Shown: positions 10,745-20,189, counted from the stretch's first letter. The stretch: DNA of 27,596 nucleotides from Coptodactyla brooksi (GCA_033557675.1 JAWQRM010000169.1:1-27596); one strand, 5' to 3'. Notes: a model not told the origin generated them from the letters alone. Numbers and translations: made by a program.

Positions 10745-13440
10745 ATGACATATGTATGCTTTGAAGAATAGAAATGTCCCACGGGGCAACATTACAACTA
10801 TCAGAGCCATCCATTAAATGTAGATTCACAATAAATTGCATATTCTGAGGTTACCATTATAAACTTACAAACAAGTTTAGAGAAAATGCATGTTTGGTTA
10901 AGAACCTAGAAGATAAAAGTAATTACGTAATATCAAATTTATAACTGACTTTCAATACACAATAGACTAAGAATATTTTGTGCTACGTACAGAGGGCAAG
11001 AAACTTATACCTAAACAAGTTAGTGAATAAACTGGCAGATCAATTGGAATCAACACAATGATTAAAGGTCACGAATGCATTTAGTTAAAACCATACTCTC
11101 TTGAACTACTAGTAGGACTGTATATGGTCTTTCAGGGACATCCTACATTTGTTCGCATCAATCTATTAATTCATTAATCCATTTTCAGCATAGTATAACT
11201 TGTGCAATATAGCCAAATGCTTATTAGCAACGATGCTTATTGCCGGCCATATTATTATTTCAATTTAGATTTAATTAGGTCTCGAGCGAACTTTAATTAA
11301 AAAGCAAATAACGTACTGGCTTTAGATAATTAAGACACACATTCCAGTTATACTGAATTAAGTATCAACACTGGCGATCAGCGAGATCGTATCGTTCTTT
11401 CAGTAATAAATTGTGTCGCTTTGAATTAAAACTAAGAAACCCGTTTAACGTTTACCAGTAATATCGTTTTTGTTAATGAAACTCAATCACGGTATTTTAC
11501 AATAACGGCGACTTGTCAACTCACCGCGAGCTTTAACTTTATGAACGGAAAATAAAAAAAAACTAGTTTGAGTGAATTACCGTTCTAATACGGCCTTCTA
11601 TATCTGCGTGTACAGATAATTACCTGTAATATTGTACACAATCAATTGATTTTATCTGTTACGGTGGAAGTAAGTAAAGTGCGTATAATTAGCGATTAGT
11701 CGACAAATCGATATAAATAATAAATACACCGCCGATAATTAGTCTGTGATGCCATAGATTAAACAAGGTTGTTAGTTCCCATAGGTGCGGCAGGAAATAA
11801 AATTACACCCTACATATTGACCTGACTTTCATAAATCACACAATGTGTATACTCATAACAATCATTGTTAATTAATCAATATTTAAAACTTAATAGGTGC
11901 ATATTATTTATCAACCATATTAATGATGTATGGCTTTTACCTTATCGAGTAAATTTTTTTATTCAATCAAACGCACAAATTTATTGAGAAAGACTTAATT
12001 TAATAATCCGTATTGCGCTAACCCGTTGACGTGAATGTTAAGTCCGTTTCAAGTAAATAGGTGGGATTAGACGGAAACCAAGTTATGTTCTGCATATAGC
12101 GGAGGTTACGAAATTTTTAAACGGTGTTTTTATACATCATACAGACTTATTAAAAAACAACCGGTTACCCTTCGCCAACAGGATTTTTACTAAAGCACTG
12201 TATTAAAATTTAGTAAAATATAGTACACATCTATAATGCAGAGTATTGAAATTGAAGTACACACCCTTATTAACTGTAATAATCGAACTTCCAATTGAGT
12301 TAAATTAGCAGAGCATACGCTCCATCAAACATTACCGGTCGAGAGGTTTGAGAGAGTCACTTAAAGTATGAGTGTACCGAAAAATCTAGCGTCGTTGAAT
12401 ATGCTTTCAACAGCAACCGTAGGATAAGTGCAGAAAACGTAAACCTACTTAGAAATGTATCCAATAATGAGCCAAACAAAATAAAGACACCGTTTAGACA
12501 TCTGCATAGTTGGATAGAATAGGCATAGTAGAATTAAAGATGTTTCCTCTCGACCGAATTTAGTTTTTCAATTTTTCTTCATTTTGTTACCCACATTTCT
12601 GATCTATTGTTCAAGATCTACGTTGTAATCTTCGGGAAGTTTCCTCCAGTAACAGTATTGGAATTTAAGCTTAATTAGTCGTTGAGGTGATTTTAACCTT
12701 ACAAAACATTTTGTTCTAAGATAAAGATAGAGTATCCTTTAGATATGAATATGTGATATATAGTGATTTTCTTCATCTTAATCAATTTGTGAAATAGTGA
12801 TTCTTTATCTTCAATTGAACATTATCCCTGGACTTGGAAATTGTTTCTTTTAGCAGTAAAATCAGCATTTTCCCAGCCTTGTCAGATCGCACTTATTGCA
12901 CTATTGATATATCACACCATATGTGTGATATATTAATAGAATACTCTTCAAGAATGAATACCAGTTTACATTTACCACATATCGATAACAGTTCTCGTTT
13001 TCAAAATACAAGCAAATAAATATTTTCTTCCTCAATTTGTAACCCTTATTACTCGCCCAGCGGCTTCTAGAGCACGTATAAAAAAATATGTAAACCTTAT
13101 TTTTGTCCATTCTAGAGGGTTAAAATGAGTAAACTGCCTCTAGTTTGTTAGAATAATTTAAAAACTACTGTATGGATTTTGACGGCGTTAAGTATGCATA
13201 TAACATGTTTAAATACATTAGTCACGTGTTTTTTCGCAATCTCCGTAGACCACCCCCCGCGAAGTTACGGGGAATAGTAGCTATATAGTAGCTATATCCC
13301 CACATATATCACATGTTGGCTTCTTACTCGAAAAGCAAACCCCCCACTGGATTTTCAAATTGTTCTGCTCTTTCCTCTATATATCCACTTGCAAACCATG
13401 CATATTTAAAAACATTGATAAATCGAGGAGAGGACAGCTG
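10745..13440. other. Long non-coding stretch
   Basis: No element protein or host gene is recognised on either strand over about 2.7 kb. 11220-11780 is non-repetitive in appearance, rich in TAAT/ATTA cores with scattered CG dinucleotides. 12907-12933 is a perfect 11-bp-arm palindrome (ATATATCACAC) with a 5-base spacer. 13276-13299 holds a two-copy direct repeat of TAGTAGCTATA. A line near 13150 (AAAACTACTGTATGGATTTTGACG) resembles a wording common in insect repeats, but I cannot name the family. Confidence 0.45.
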
Positions 13441-13722
13441 GTTATGCGCTGGGGATTGGAATTTTAAAATATTATCCCGCTGATATAAATTGACTTATAT
13501 TGGTAAAGAATAACTTGATCAGAGGATCAGAGGATCTAAAGCCAAGTACATCAAATGCTGTATTTGTCCTGTTGCCCCTGCAGGTATGATGTTTAAAATT
13601 AGTATCTGATTGAACTACTTCGCTAATAATATCAGTACATTGGTCACTCCAAAAATCCAATAATAGTAATGATTTGGATCCAGTATTTGGAAAATATACA
13701 TTTTGTAGCCAATTCTTTATGT

Positions 13723-13975
13723 ATATTAAATTGGTGTTAATCCTAGGACATTTCGTCCATATATGAATTGTAAGTAAATAATTACTTTAATTAACCAAGA
13801 GAAAAATAGACCTCTGAGCAGGATTTGAACCTGCGACCTTTTGGTTTCACGCCATGGCATCACCCCTGCATAGCTCAGTTGGTAAAAGCATTGGCGTGAA
13901 ATCAAAAGGTCGCAGGTTCAAATCCTGCTCAGAGGTCTATTTTTCTCTTGGTTAATTAAAGTAATTATTTACTTA
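13723..13975. mobile_element. Head-to-head tRNA-derived SINE foldback with 13-bp target duplication
   Basis: Two 90-base arms, 13765-13854 and 13892-13981, are reverse complements with a single mismatch that I can see, separated by 37 bases. Each arm carries the T-arm half of a tRNA (GCAGGTTCAAATCCTGC) followed by CTCAGAGGTCTATTTTTCTC. Outside the left arm, extra tail sequence (13723-13764) contains GGACATTTCGTCC. The insert is flanked by CAATTCTTTATGT at 13710-13722 and 13976-13988. Deleting the insert and one copy restores an unbroken transposase frame in the host element, so the boundaries are firm. The right arm's last six bases overlap the target copy, suggesting microhomology at the junction. 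Class (SINE) is inferred from the tRNA head and the length of the duplication. Confidence 0.85.
13864..13935 (+). other. tRNA-like SINE head (not a functional tRNA gene)
   Basis: A cloverleaf-like 72-base segment contains box A-like TAGCTCAGTTGG, box B GGTTCAAATCC, a good T-arm and a four-pair anticodon stem around loop CGTGAAA. The 5' acceptor strand (CCCTGCA) does not pair properly with the 3' strand (TCAGAGG), and position 33 is G rather than the conserved U. The other arm carries CCTCTGA next to only half of the tRNA. Hence it is a SINE promoter head rather than a working tRNA. The nominal anticodon, TGA, would be serine, but there is no long variable arm. Confidence 0.7.
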
Positions 13976-14840
13976 CAATTCTTTATGTGTTCTGAAGTTT
14001 GCTTTCTAGACGAATATATTATCTACTTTGAACATTGTATTGACTACCCTCGGTCTAAAGATGCCAGAGGTTTCTTTAACATAGTTACAAGTGGTGAACG
14101 AAGTTTACAATCCGCAGATATGACAGGTTGAATTATATGATAGGTAGCTAAGCGTTGTAAATGACACCGACTGGACTACACTTTCTACAGTTTTAACGCC
14201 TAAATCGTTTAAAATTCTTCCAAATTAATTAATCGGTTTTAACGTCAAATTAAAACCACTCTGATCTGAATTATATTAAGTATTCTCAGAGCCATACATT
14301 TGGATTTGTTGCTTTGTCTGTTTTACAAATTCTTCAGGTAGTGTTTTCACACGGTCCACATTTTCTATTTGTTTTTAAGATACAAATTTTGTAATTTTTC
14401 TACTCACCAACCTATTTGGTTTTTTAAAGCGTTGCACCCACATATGAGATACTTTGAATTGTTGAGGAGACAAATTCATTTCATTTTTAGCTTGTAGCCC
14501 ATCTGCGGATATCGATGTCATGTAGTGGCAATTTGTTGTCTGTGATGGCTCTGGCGTGGTTAATAACAAATTCTGTAATTTCTGCCAATTTTTCTCGGTA
14601 TGTACCATTTGCCATAATATACATCGCCCATCTTTGTAATTGTCTATTTGATGTTACTTTTCGGTATTTATGTTTCACGATTTCTAGTTTAAAATGTCCT
14701 TTTTTTCCACTTGTCCAGTACTTTGCTGCCATCAATTTATAATCCTAATCGATGTCATTCTTCAATGGACAATGATATGCTAAATTTTTGCTTGTTTCCT
14801 CGTCTTCAATAATATACTGACTGTCATTAATTGTGGTGGA

Positions 14841-15813
14841 TGTGTCGAATAAAAATAAGGTTATGCAAAAAGAAATTAAATTAGTATTCAGTATTCGGGA
14901 TGTTTAACCATTTTTTCTGTCTGTTGCTTTTAAACTTGTTCTAAACAAATATTTATTTATATATCTTGTCTATATTTTATTATTTAAACCCAATAGGGAT
15001 CATTTATTCCATGTAACAGCGATAGAGAAATTTTTAAGAAAGAATACTAACAAATATTTAAAAATGTTCGATAATAGTTTTCCTTTTTAAGATATTAGCG
15101 AAAATATACTTTCTACCACCAATGTTTAACCCTTAGAAGTCCCTTCAAATTCTTTTACTTCAATTTTTTTACGTAAATTTCGTCATAATCGGCAAGTAAC
15201 ACCCGTGAAATATTAAATTATAATAAATTCGAATCTAAAAATATTTCCGATTTGGCCGTGAAATTTATTCCACCTGCTTTCGATTGTCACTCTCCGTTCA
15301 ATATGTAAATTCCGAACATCCCTTGGCGGCGTCAACATTTAGACGGTCGTCGGCCATTGTTACCGCTCGTTAATATCATTGTTTTGACCACAATACGTCG
15401 GCACACGCTGTCTGTTCGTTTGTAAGCGTGTGCGCCATCGGATCCACCTTCAACCTTACCTGATCTTTCTTCGTAAATAAAACAGGAGGCCCGGTGCCTG
15501 CCTGGCTCATGTTCGATGATTGTGATGACTCGGGATGACTATGCTTTCTTTAATTGCCCGATGATACGGCCTATACGCGTATTCCTTCTCCGAGCGAAGG
15601 CAGGTGTGAAATCCAGACGGAATTATGATGCGTCGGCTCATATTTAATTAATGGACTCGAGTTTACTAGGAAGGTTATGCCTTGAGTAAACGATGCGATG
15701 ACTGCTTGTAATTTTAGATGTGGAAGTGTATCATACACCCGGTATTTACTTTGAAATTAGGTGATTTCTAGGGATAATATAATTGCTACAATAAGATGTT
15801 AGAACATTAAGGA
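14841..15813. other. Non-coding stretch with a CpG-richer core
   Basis: 14841-15260 is AT-rich without recognisable content. 15270-15640 has markedly more CG and looks single-copy (for example CGGCGTCAACATTTAGACGG), with no coding frame on either strand. It resembles the islands at 1700-2110 and 17440-17870, so conserved non-coding sequence is a possible reading. I see no direct evidence of function. Confidence 0.35.
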
Positions 15814-15920
15814 AGTTGCTAACTTTCAAACAGTATATTATTAATCAGACACCTCTGACTCTGGTGACTCCCGACAATAACAAATTCGATTAATAATATA
15901 CTATTTGAAAGTTAGTTACT
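15814..15920. repeat. Small MITE-like inverted repeat
   Basis: The 33-base arms at 15814-15846 and 15888-15920 are reverse complements with a few mismatches (core CTAACTTTCAAA...TATTATTAATC), enclosing 41 bases. No coding capacity. The size and layout fit a MITE or a solo foldback; no parent element is recognised. Confidence 0.7.
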
Positions 15921-15975
15921 TACACATTACTTACACATTCTGCTTGCACTTACACTTACTTACTTACACATTATG
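15912..15975. repeat. Imperfect short tandem repeat (ACTTACACATT type)
   Basis: Variants of TTACTTACACATT recur about four to five times, starting within the end of the inverted repeat at 15920. This looks like slippage-generated simple sequence. Confidence 0.6.
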
Positions 15976-16021
15976 AGTTAGGTAGCTCTTAATGCCATAT
16001 TGAGAAGCTTTCCTTTTAGTT

Positions 16022-16310
16022 GTAGTCGACGTGTTTCAGTTTATCGCTATTTTCAAGACTAGTGTAAGTCTTGTAGCTTTCTCTTATATATGGTTGATTA
16101 CTATTTTATTGCAGGAGTTTAATTGGCTGGAATATGGGATGGAAACTAGTAGATATCCAGGTAATAAATATCCAGGTAAATACCAGTTCCTATCCCATAT
16201 TCCAGCCAATTAAACTCTTATAATGAAAGGATAATCCACCATACATAAGAGAAAGCAGCAAAACTTACACCACTCTTGAAAATAGCGGTAAGCCGAAACA
16301 CGTCGACTAC
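16022..16310. repeat. Long near-hairpin inverted repeat, about 125-bp arms
   Basis: 16022-16147 and 16184-16310 are imperfect reverse complements with scattered substitutions and one small indel. The best parts are GTAGTCGACGTGTTTC at the outer ends and AGTTTAATTGGCTGGAATAT near the loop. The 36-base loop contains two copies of ATATCCAGGTAA. The right outer end, read as AGCCGAAACACGTCGACTAC, resembles the GAAAC-containing ends of Penelope-like elements, but no protein is encoded. A transcript across this locus would fold into a long double-stranded stem. Confidence 0.8.
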
Positions 16311-16374
16311 GAATAAAACAGTGTACGAATAAAACAATCAGGCAGCAAAACACATCGAACCCATAAAGCCATAT

Positions 16375-16670
16375 GTTGATTTGTTTTTGCAATCTTTGCG
16401 CATTATCGGCTATTAGGAATATATCGTCTGCACACACTTGAGCTGTAATATCCTATATCCAGCTACCATTTTTGAAGGCTTCAGCCTGATGTTCTTGATA
16501 ACTCTAGCCATGCAAACAAGGAATAGTAAAAGGCCTAAACTATCCCCTATTCACTCCTTTCTCCAACTCAAATTATTGTGATTTTCCCCACCAATTTGTA
16601 GTATTAAGTCTATTGTTCTATAGATGCTTTCGATTACTCTTACTAATTTATTTGGAACTCTTAACTGCTA
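16375..16670 (-). pseudogene. LINE reverse transcriptase fragment
   Basis: The minus strand reads VPNKLVRVIESIYR near 16650, then GDSLGLLLFLVCMARVIKNI near 16520, the motif B region equivalent to QGD.LSPLLF. It ends in QVCADDIFLIADNAQRLQKQINIW at 16365-16440, the motif C box with its two aspartates kept as ADD. Stops and frame changes separate the pieces. The fragment stops close to the inverted repeat at 16022-16310, which may have truncated it. The family resembles that of the LINE at 24030-26010, but identity cannot be judged by eye. Confidence 0.7.
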
Positions 16671-16689
16671 TAAGCGTCGCCAAGTAGTT

Positions 16690-17435
16690 GTGTACTTGTG
16701 TTGCTACTTTCTTCGCTCTTTCTGTCAGCTGTCTCACTGCACTTATATATATACAGGGGCGATAAGATCGACGTCCCTAGATGCAATGGAAGTCCTTTTG
16801 GATCTAGATCCTCTCTATATCTTTCTGTAGAGAGACGCCAGAATGACAAGCTAAGAGATAGGACGTCACGACATTCTCAACACGGTCCCTGACATGAGAT
16901 GCCTAACACAGAAACATATGATCAGCCCTATCACTTAGCCCCAATATTTGTCATTCCTACCTATTCATTTCTTCCATTATTTCCACGCCATCCATGCTTC
17001 TAGTTCTTTGTCGCCGTGTTTGTTTTTGTACTACTTTTCGTTGTTCGATATAGAAGTATGAAATTAAAATATAGTCCAGTAACGTTTCCCAGATAATTGT
17101 TATTTGTTGATTTAAGGAGTTAATTAATTTGCAACGTGAGCATGGAATGAGTCAGAAATATGATCTCTAATATTTTATTAATTATCAAGTATCTAACAAC
17201 CACATGAATTCCCATGTGAGACCTCGCATCAGTTGAAGTATATAGCAAAGAATAAAAGCGGCGTTTCTTAAACAAAGTGCCTAGACCTTTACTGTTCGTC
17301 GAACAATAAAAAATAGCATAATTATCGCGCATTCTTTGCCGATGATGCAATTTCACTGTAATATAGCGTTCGCTCCCAGATGTTAAACTCGTACTATTTT
17401 AGCATTTTGAAATTAATCGAATTTCTAAAATGCGG
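16690..17435. other. Non-coding stretch
   Basis: No protein match recognised. It contains a TA-dinucleotide run near 16744-16754 and an imperfect palindrome at 17403-17434 (GCATTTTGAAATT / AATTTCTAAAATGC). Nothing else stands out. Confidence 0.45.
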
Positions 17436-17870
17436 AAATGAACTCGAATGATAATTACGTAAGGGCTGCGCGTCGTAAGATCTAGATATGCTCATTACAA
17501 AAGTCAGAGTGAACACCGTTCCTCGCCAGAATAAATTTCGAGTGAACATGATTTGATTCTCGCCTATCGCGATTCCGAGCATGCATTAGAGTCGGTGCTA
17601 AATAAGCACGGGGCACTTCTTTTCACTCGTGTACCTTTACCTTAGAGATCTAGTCGCTTCGGCTTATGCTAAGAACGCCGAGCGCTCTGTTCCGCGGAAG
17701 ATCAACCCGGCCGATAAACCAGACTGAGCGCAATGAGTGCAAATTTAATTGCGCAATCGCCACGTTAAATATCCGCGGCGATTTCGATCGACCAGATGAA
17801 CCCGAGGGGAACGTAAATCTGATAGATCTTGTGTCGGAATTTCTCCGAGATTGGAATGTTTAATACTTTA
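17436..17870. other. CpG-richer non-coding island
   Basis: Base composition is balanced, with frequent CG and restriction-like hexamers such as CCGCGG. A 65-codon frame at 17666-17863 has no recognisable domain, so I do not call it a gene. The block lies directly upstream of the Penelope-like element and has no repeat structure, in keeping with retained single-copy sequence. A small exon or a regulatory element are both possible. Confidence 0.3.
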
Positions 17871-18060
17871 TGTGTTTTGTTAGTAGTCGATGACTAAATT
17901 GCAAAATGAAAGTATAAAAATAAAGACTGGTGAGATTGCGTTTATAGCTGATATAAATGCAATATGCAGCTATATTGTGGCTGATATTGAAATAATACCT
18001 TTATTAATTGATGTAGGCATTCACAGCCGGTGTCATTATAAATAACATTATTTTTAGGGG

Positions 18061-18165
18061 TTGTTGGTCGTGGTCTAAAGGAAGTAGTTCCATACGTTTC
18101 GTCTGCGACTGTAGCAGACATCTTCAGTGGTGGTGATTGTGACTGAGTAGATGATATCTATGCTG
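18061..18165 (-). repeat. Left inverted terminal copy of the Penelope-like element
   Basis: This 105-base block is the near-exact reverse complement of 20082-20186, with about half a dozen substitutions. It frames the Penelope-like coding remnants. Its minus strand carries CTGAAGATGTCTGC...GCAGACGAAAC, discussed under the right copy. Confidence 0.9.
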
Positions 18166-18216
18166 ATTTGTTTATTAATTTTTTTATTTTTTGTTCTTTA
18201 ACTACGTACTTTCCGA

Positions 18217-19310
18217 TTAAGAAAAATCAGTACTTACTAAATGAGGAAATTTCGCAGTAAATCCACAATACATTCCACACGAAGATACTATTGCCAGTCT
18301 GGAATCCGCTCTAAGATTTTTACCTAAAGTAAATGTTGAAGAAGTACGAATAAAATGCTCACGAATTCTCCAACGAGCTAAACCTCCACCAAGCAACATT
18401 TCTAGAAGTGAGACGTGCTTTGAAATCTCTGAAAGCCAACGAAGACATTGTCATCCTGCCGGCAGATAAAGAAAACGCCACGGCCGGAGTTAATATTATT
18501 ATAATATTAACTCCGAACAAAAGAAAAGATAATAGACCACGGCCTAATAACCCTAAAAATTATAATAATACTAACAAGCTTATTCAAGATTCATCCTTGG
18601 ATACAGACAAGAAAGGTGCTTTATAAAAATCAGAAGCTCTACCGCCCAGACTGCATGGCCTACCCAAAATTCACAAACCTCAAGTTCAACTAAGTCCAAT
18701 AGTCAATACAATTAACTATCCCACTTATGCGTTAGCTAAATATCTCGTTGAATTGCTTCAGCCTCATGTGGGACAAAATGAATCCTACATCAAAGACTGA
18801 TCGCACTTTATTCCCTAATTACAAGGACTTATAGTGCAGCAAGAGGACTTATTGGTAAGCTTTGATGTGACCTCCCTTTTTACCATGGTTCCAATGTCAG
18901 ATCTAACATCTAACCAGTAGATTATATTCTCCCGAGATTACAGGTCTTTTCAAACATGTATTGACAAAAACCTACTTTCAATGGAACAATGAATTTTATG
19001 AACAGAAAGATGGAGTTGCTATGGGGAGTCCACTCAGTCCAGTTGTAGCTAATTATTATATGGCAACCTTTGAAAAGATTGCTCTTTAAACTGCATCTCT
19101 TAAACCAAACGTTTGGTTCCGATACGTAGATGCCATTTTTGTCATTTGGAGACATGGAGAAGCCAACCTTCAGAACTTCCTCAACAACACCAACAACATC
19201 CAGAAAAGCAACAAGGCAGCAAACTACCTTTCTTGGATGTATTCGTGAATAAAAAAACCGGATGGCACCCTGGGTCATACTGTCTATAGGAAACCAACAC
19301 AAACAGACCG
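18217..19310 (+). pseudogene. Penelope-like reverse transcriptase relic
   Basis: Fragments in several frames match Penelope-like RT in order. First come YIPHEDTIASLESALRFLP and RILQRAKPPPSNISR (18260-18410), then LKANEDIVILPADKENATAG (18430-18490). LHGLPKIHKPQV follows near 18650 and LLVSFDVTSLFTMVP near 18855, the first catalytic Asp motif. DGVAMGSPLSPVVANYY lies at 19010-19060. The motif C box at 19114-19143 reads FRYVDAIFVIW, with the second Asp of YVDD replaced by Ala. LDVFVNKK follows near 19235. Stops and frameshifts, plus a palindromic insertion at 18485-18515, confirm loss of function. Known role: RNA-templated synthesis of the element at chromosomal breaks or nicks. The family assignment is secure because a GIY-YIG domain follows. 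Confidence 0.88.
18485..18515. repeat. 31-bp palindrome interrupting the RT relic
   Basis: CGGAGTTAATATTA and its reverse complement flank a few central bases. It sits right after LPADKENATAG, where the RT should continue, so it looks like a local inverted duplication or a tiny insertion. Confidence 0.7.
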
Positions 19311-19567
19311 TTAGTGGGGAATATTCAAGACGTTGATCACCCGGACCGAAAGAATTTGCGAACCAATTAACCTACAACAAGACCTTGAGATCACCTTATA
19401 GGCTAATTGATATAGTTCACAAGAAATAAAAAGGGCTATTTGCTCCAGTAAACGAGTTATTATAACAGCCCAACAAGCACTTGGCATAGCGTTGCTGCCA
19501 TACATAAAAAAAATAAAAACACAAAATCAAACCGATTTACAAGCTCACGATTAAAGTTAACAATTTA

Positions 19568-19936
19568 TTGATATCTGTCAAAGACCCAAGGGACCCTTTT
19601 TCTTCAGCTGGAGTGTACAGGATACCATGTTCGTGTGAATCTGTTTATATTGGCACAACAAAAAGAAGTATCAATACAAAAATAAAGGAACGTAAACGAA
19701 ACACTAAATTCGGCCAATATGAAAAATCAGCCATCGCCGAACATGACCACAAGAACATCAACCACAATATTAAGTACAAACGGACCGTTGTACTGGACAA
19801 AACTTCCCATTACCATAAAACACTACACCGTGAAGCAATCGAAATTCACAAGCACGTAAATAATTTTAACAAAAAAGAAGAAGTCTTAAAAGTAAATGGA
19901 GTTTGGTTTCCAGTTCTAAAGAAAACAATGAAGTAA
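19568..19936 (+). CDS. GIY-YIG endonuclease domain of the Penelope-like element (uninterrupted frame)
   Basis: The 122-codon frame carries DPFSSAGVYRIPCSCESVYIGTT at residues 9-31, the GIY-YIG core with the two Cys of the Penelope-type zinc-binding insert. TKRSINTKIKERKR (31-44) follows, with the expected catalytic Arg. Next is KSAIAEHDH with the paired His near residues 58-60, then LHREAIEIHKHVNNFN with the catalytic Glu, and a WFPVLKK tail. In intact elements this domain is the C-terminus of the RT protein and nicks target DNA. Here the upstream RT is broken, and the start Met at 19568 is just the first ATG of the frame. The frame has no stop over the whole domain, unlike the rest of the element, but expression is not shown. 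It may simply be chance survival. Confidence 0.85.
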   Translation: MISVKDPRDPFSSAGVYRIPCSCESVYIGTTKRSINTKIKERKRNTKFGQYEKSAIAEHDHKNINHNIKYKRTVVLDKTSHYHKTLHREAIEIHKHVNNFNKKEEVLKVNGVWFPVLKKTMK

Positions 19937-20081
19937 CCGTACCAACCTGATCAAAAACACAATGAACCCTATTGATCAGTGAGAAGCCATGATCAATCAG
20001 AGCAACCCGATTGGGCCGTACACGTCAATTCCTATAAATCATCAGACATCTATGTCAAAACGAACCATCATAAACAAAATA

Positions 20082-20186
20082 CAGCATAGATATCATCTAC
20101 GCAGTTACAATCATCACCACTGAAGATGTCTGCCACAGTCGCAGACGAAACGTATGGAACTACTTCCTTTAGACCACGGCCAACAA
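20082..20186 (+). repeat. Right inverted terminal copy of the Penelope-like element, with a hammerhead-like motif
   Basis: Reverse complement of 18061-18165. On the plus strand CTGAAGA (20120-20126) fits the hammerhead CUGANGA box. It is followed by a perfect 6-bp stem, GTCTGC/GCAGAC, then GAAA (20147-20150), as in a hammerhead stem II core. One extra T at 20127 and the lack of an obvious stem I partner argue against an active ribozyme. Hammerhead motifs are known from the terminal repeats of Penelope-like elements, which makes the resemblance expected. Confidence 0.8.
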
Positions 20187-20189
20187 ATT

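Larger units (their letters stand above)
13440..14840 (-). pseudogene. pogo-like (Tc1/mariner superfamily) transposase relic, split by a SINE
   Basis: On the minus strand the N-terminal part (14487-14735) reads MMAAKYWTSG, then RQLQRWAMYIMANGTYREKL and HDIDIRRWA. A frame change leads to SHMWVQRFKKPNRLVSRKIT (14375-14460). Together these form a CENP-B/Tc5-type helix-turn-helix. The catalytic domain follows: NSDQSGFN (14256-14273) with the first Asp, VVQSVSFTTLSY near 14180, and ETSGIFRPRV near 14060. After the insertion come NWLQNVYFPNTGSKS and LLLLDFWSDQ with the second Asp (near 13640-13670), then FDVLGFRSSD near 13540 with a probable third. One frameshift and several stops are visible. Family role: cut-and-paste at TA sites. 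I did not locate its terminal repeats. Confidence 0.82.

Noticed and set aside
13864..13935. Functional tRNA-Ser(TGA) gene
   Set aside because: The acceptor stem does not pair, U33 is missing, there is no long variable arm, and the sequence is embedded in a SINE foldback.
13765..13981. CRISPR or riboswitch-like structure
   Set aside because: There is one inverted pair and no spaced direct repeats; the eukaryotic context and target duplication show a transposon.
17666..17863. 65-codon plus-strand frame as a host gene
   Set aside because: No recognisable domain, no convincing splice or promoter context; its length is within chance for a CG-richer block.
18922..19302. 126-codon minus-strand frame
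   Set aside because: Antisense shadow of the Penelope-like RT, whose motifs are clear on the plus strand.
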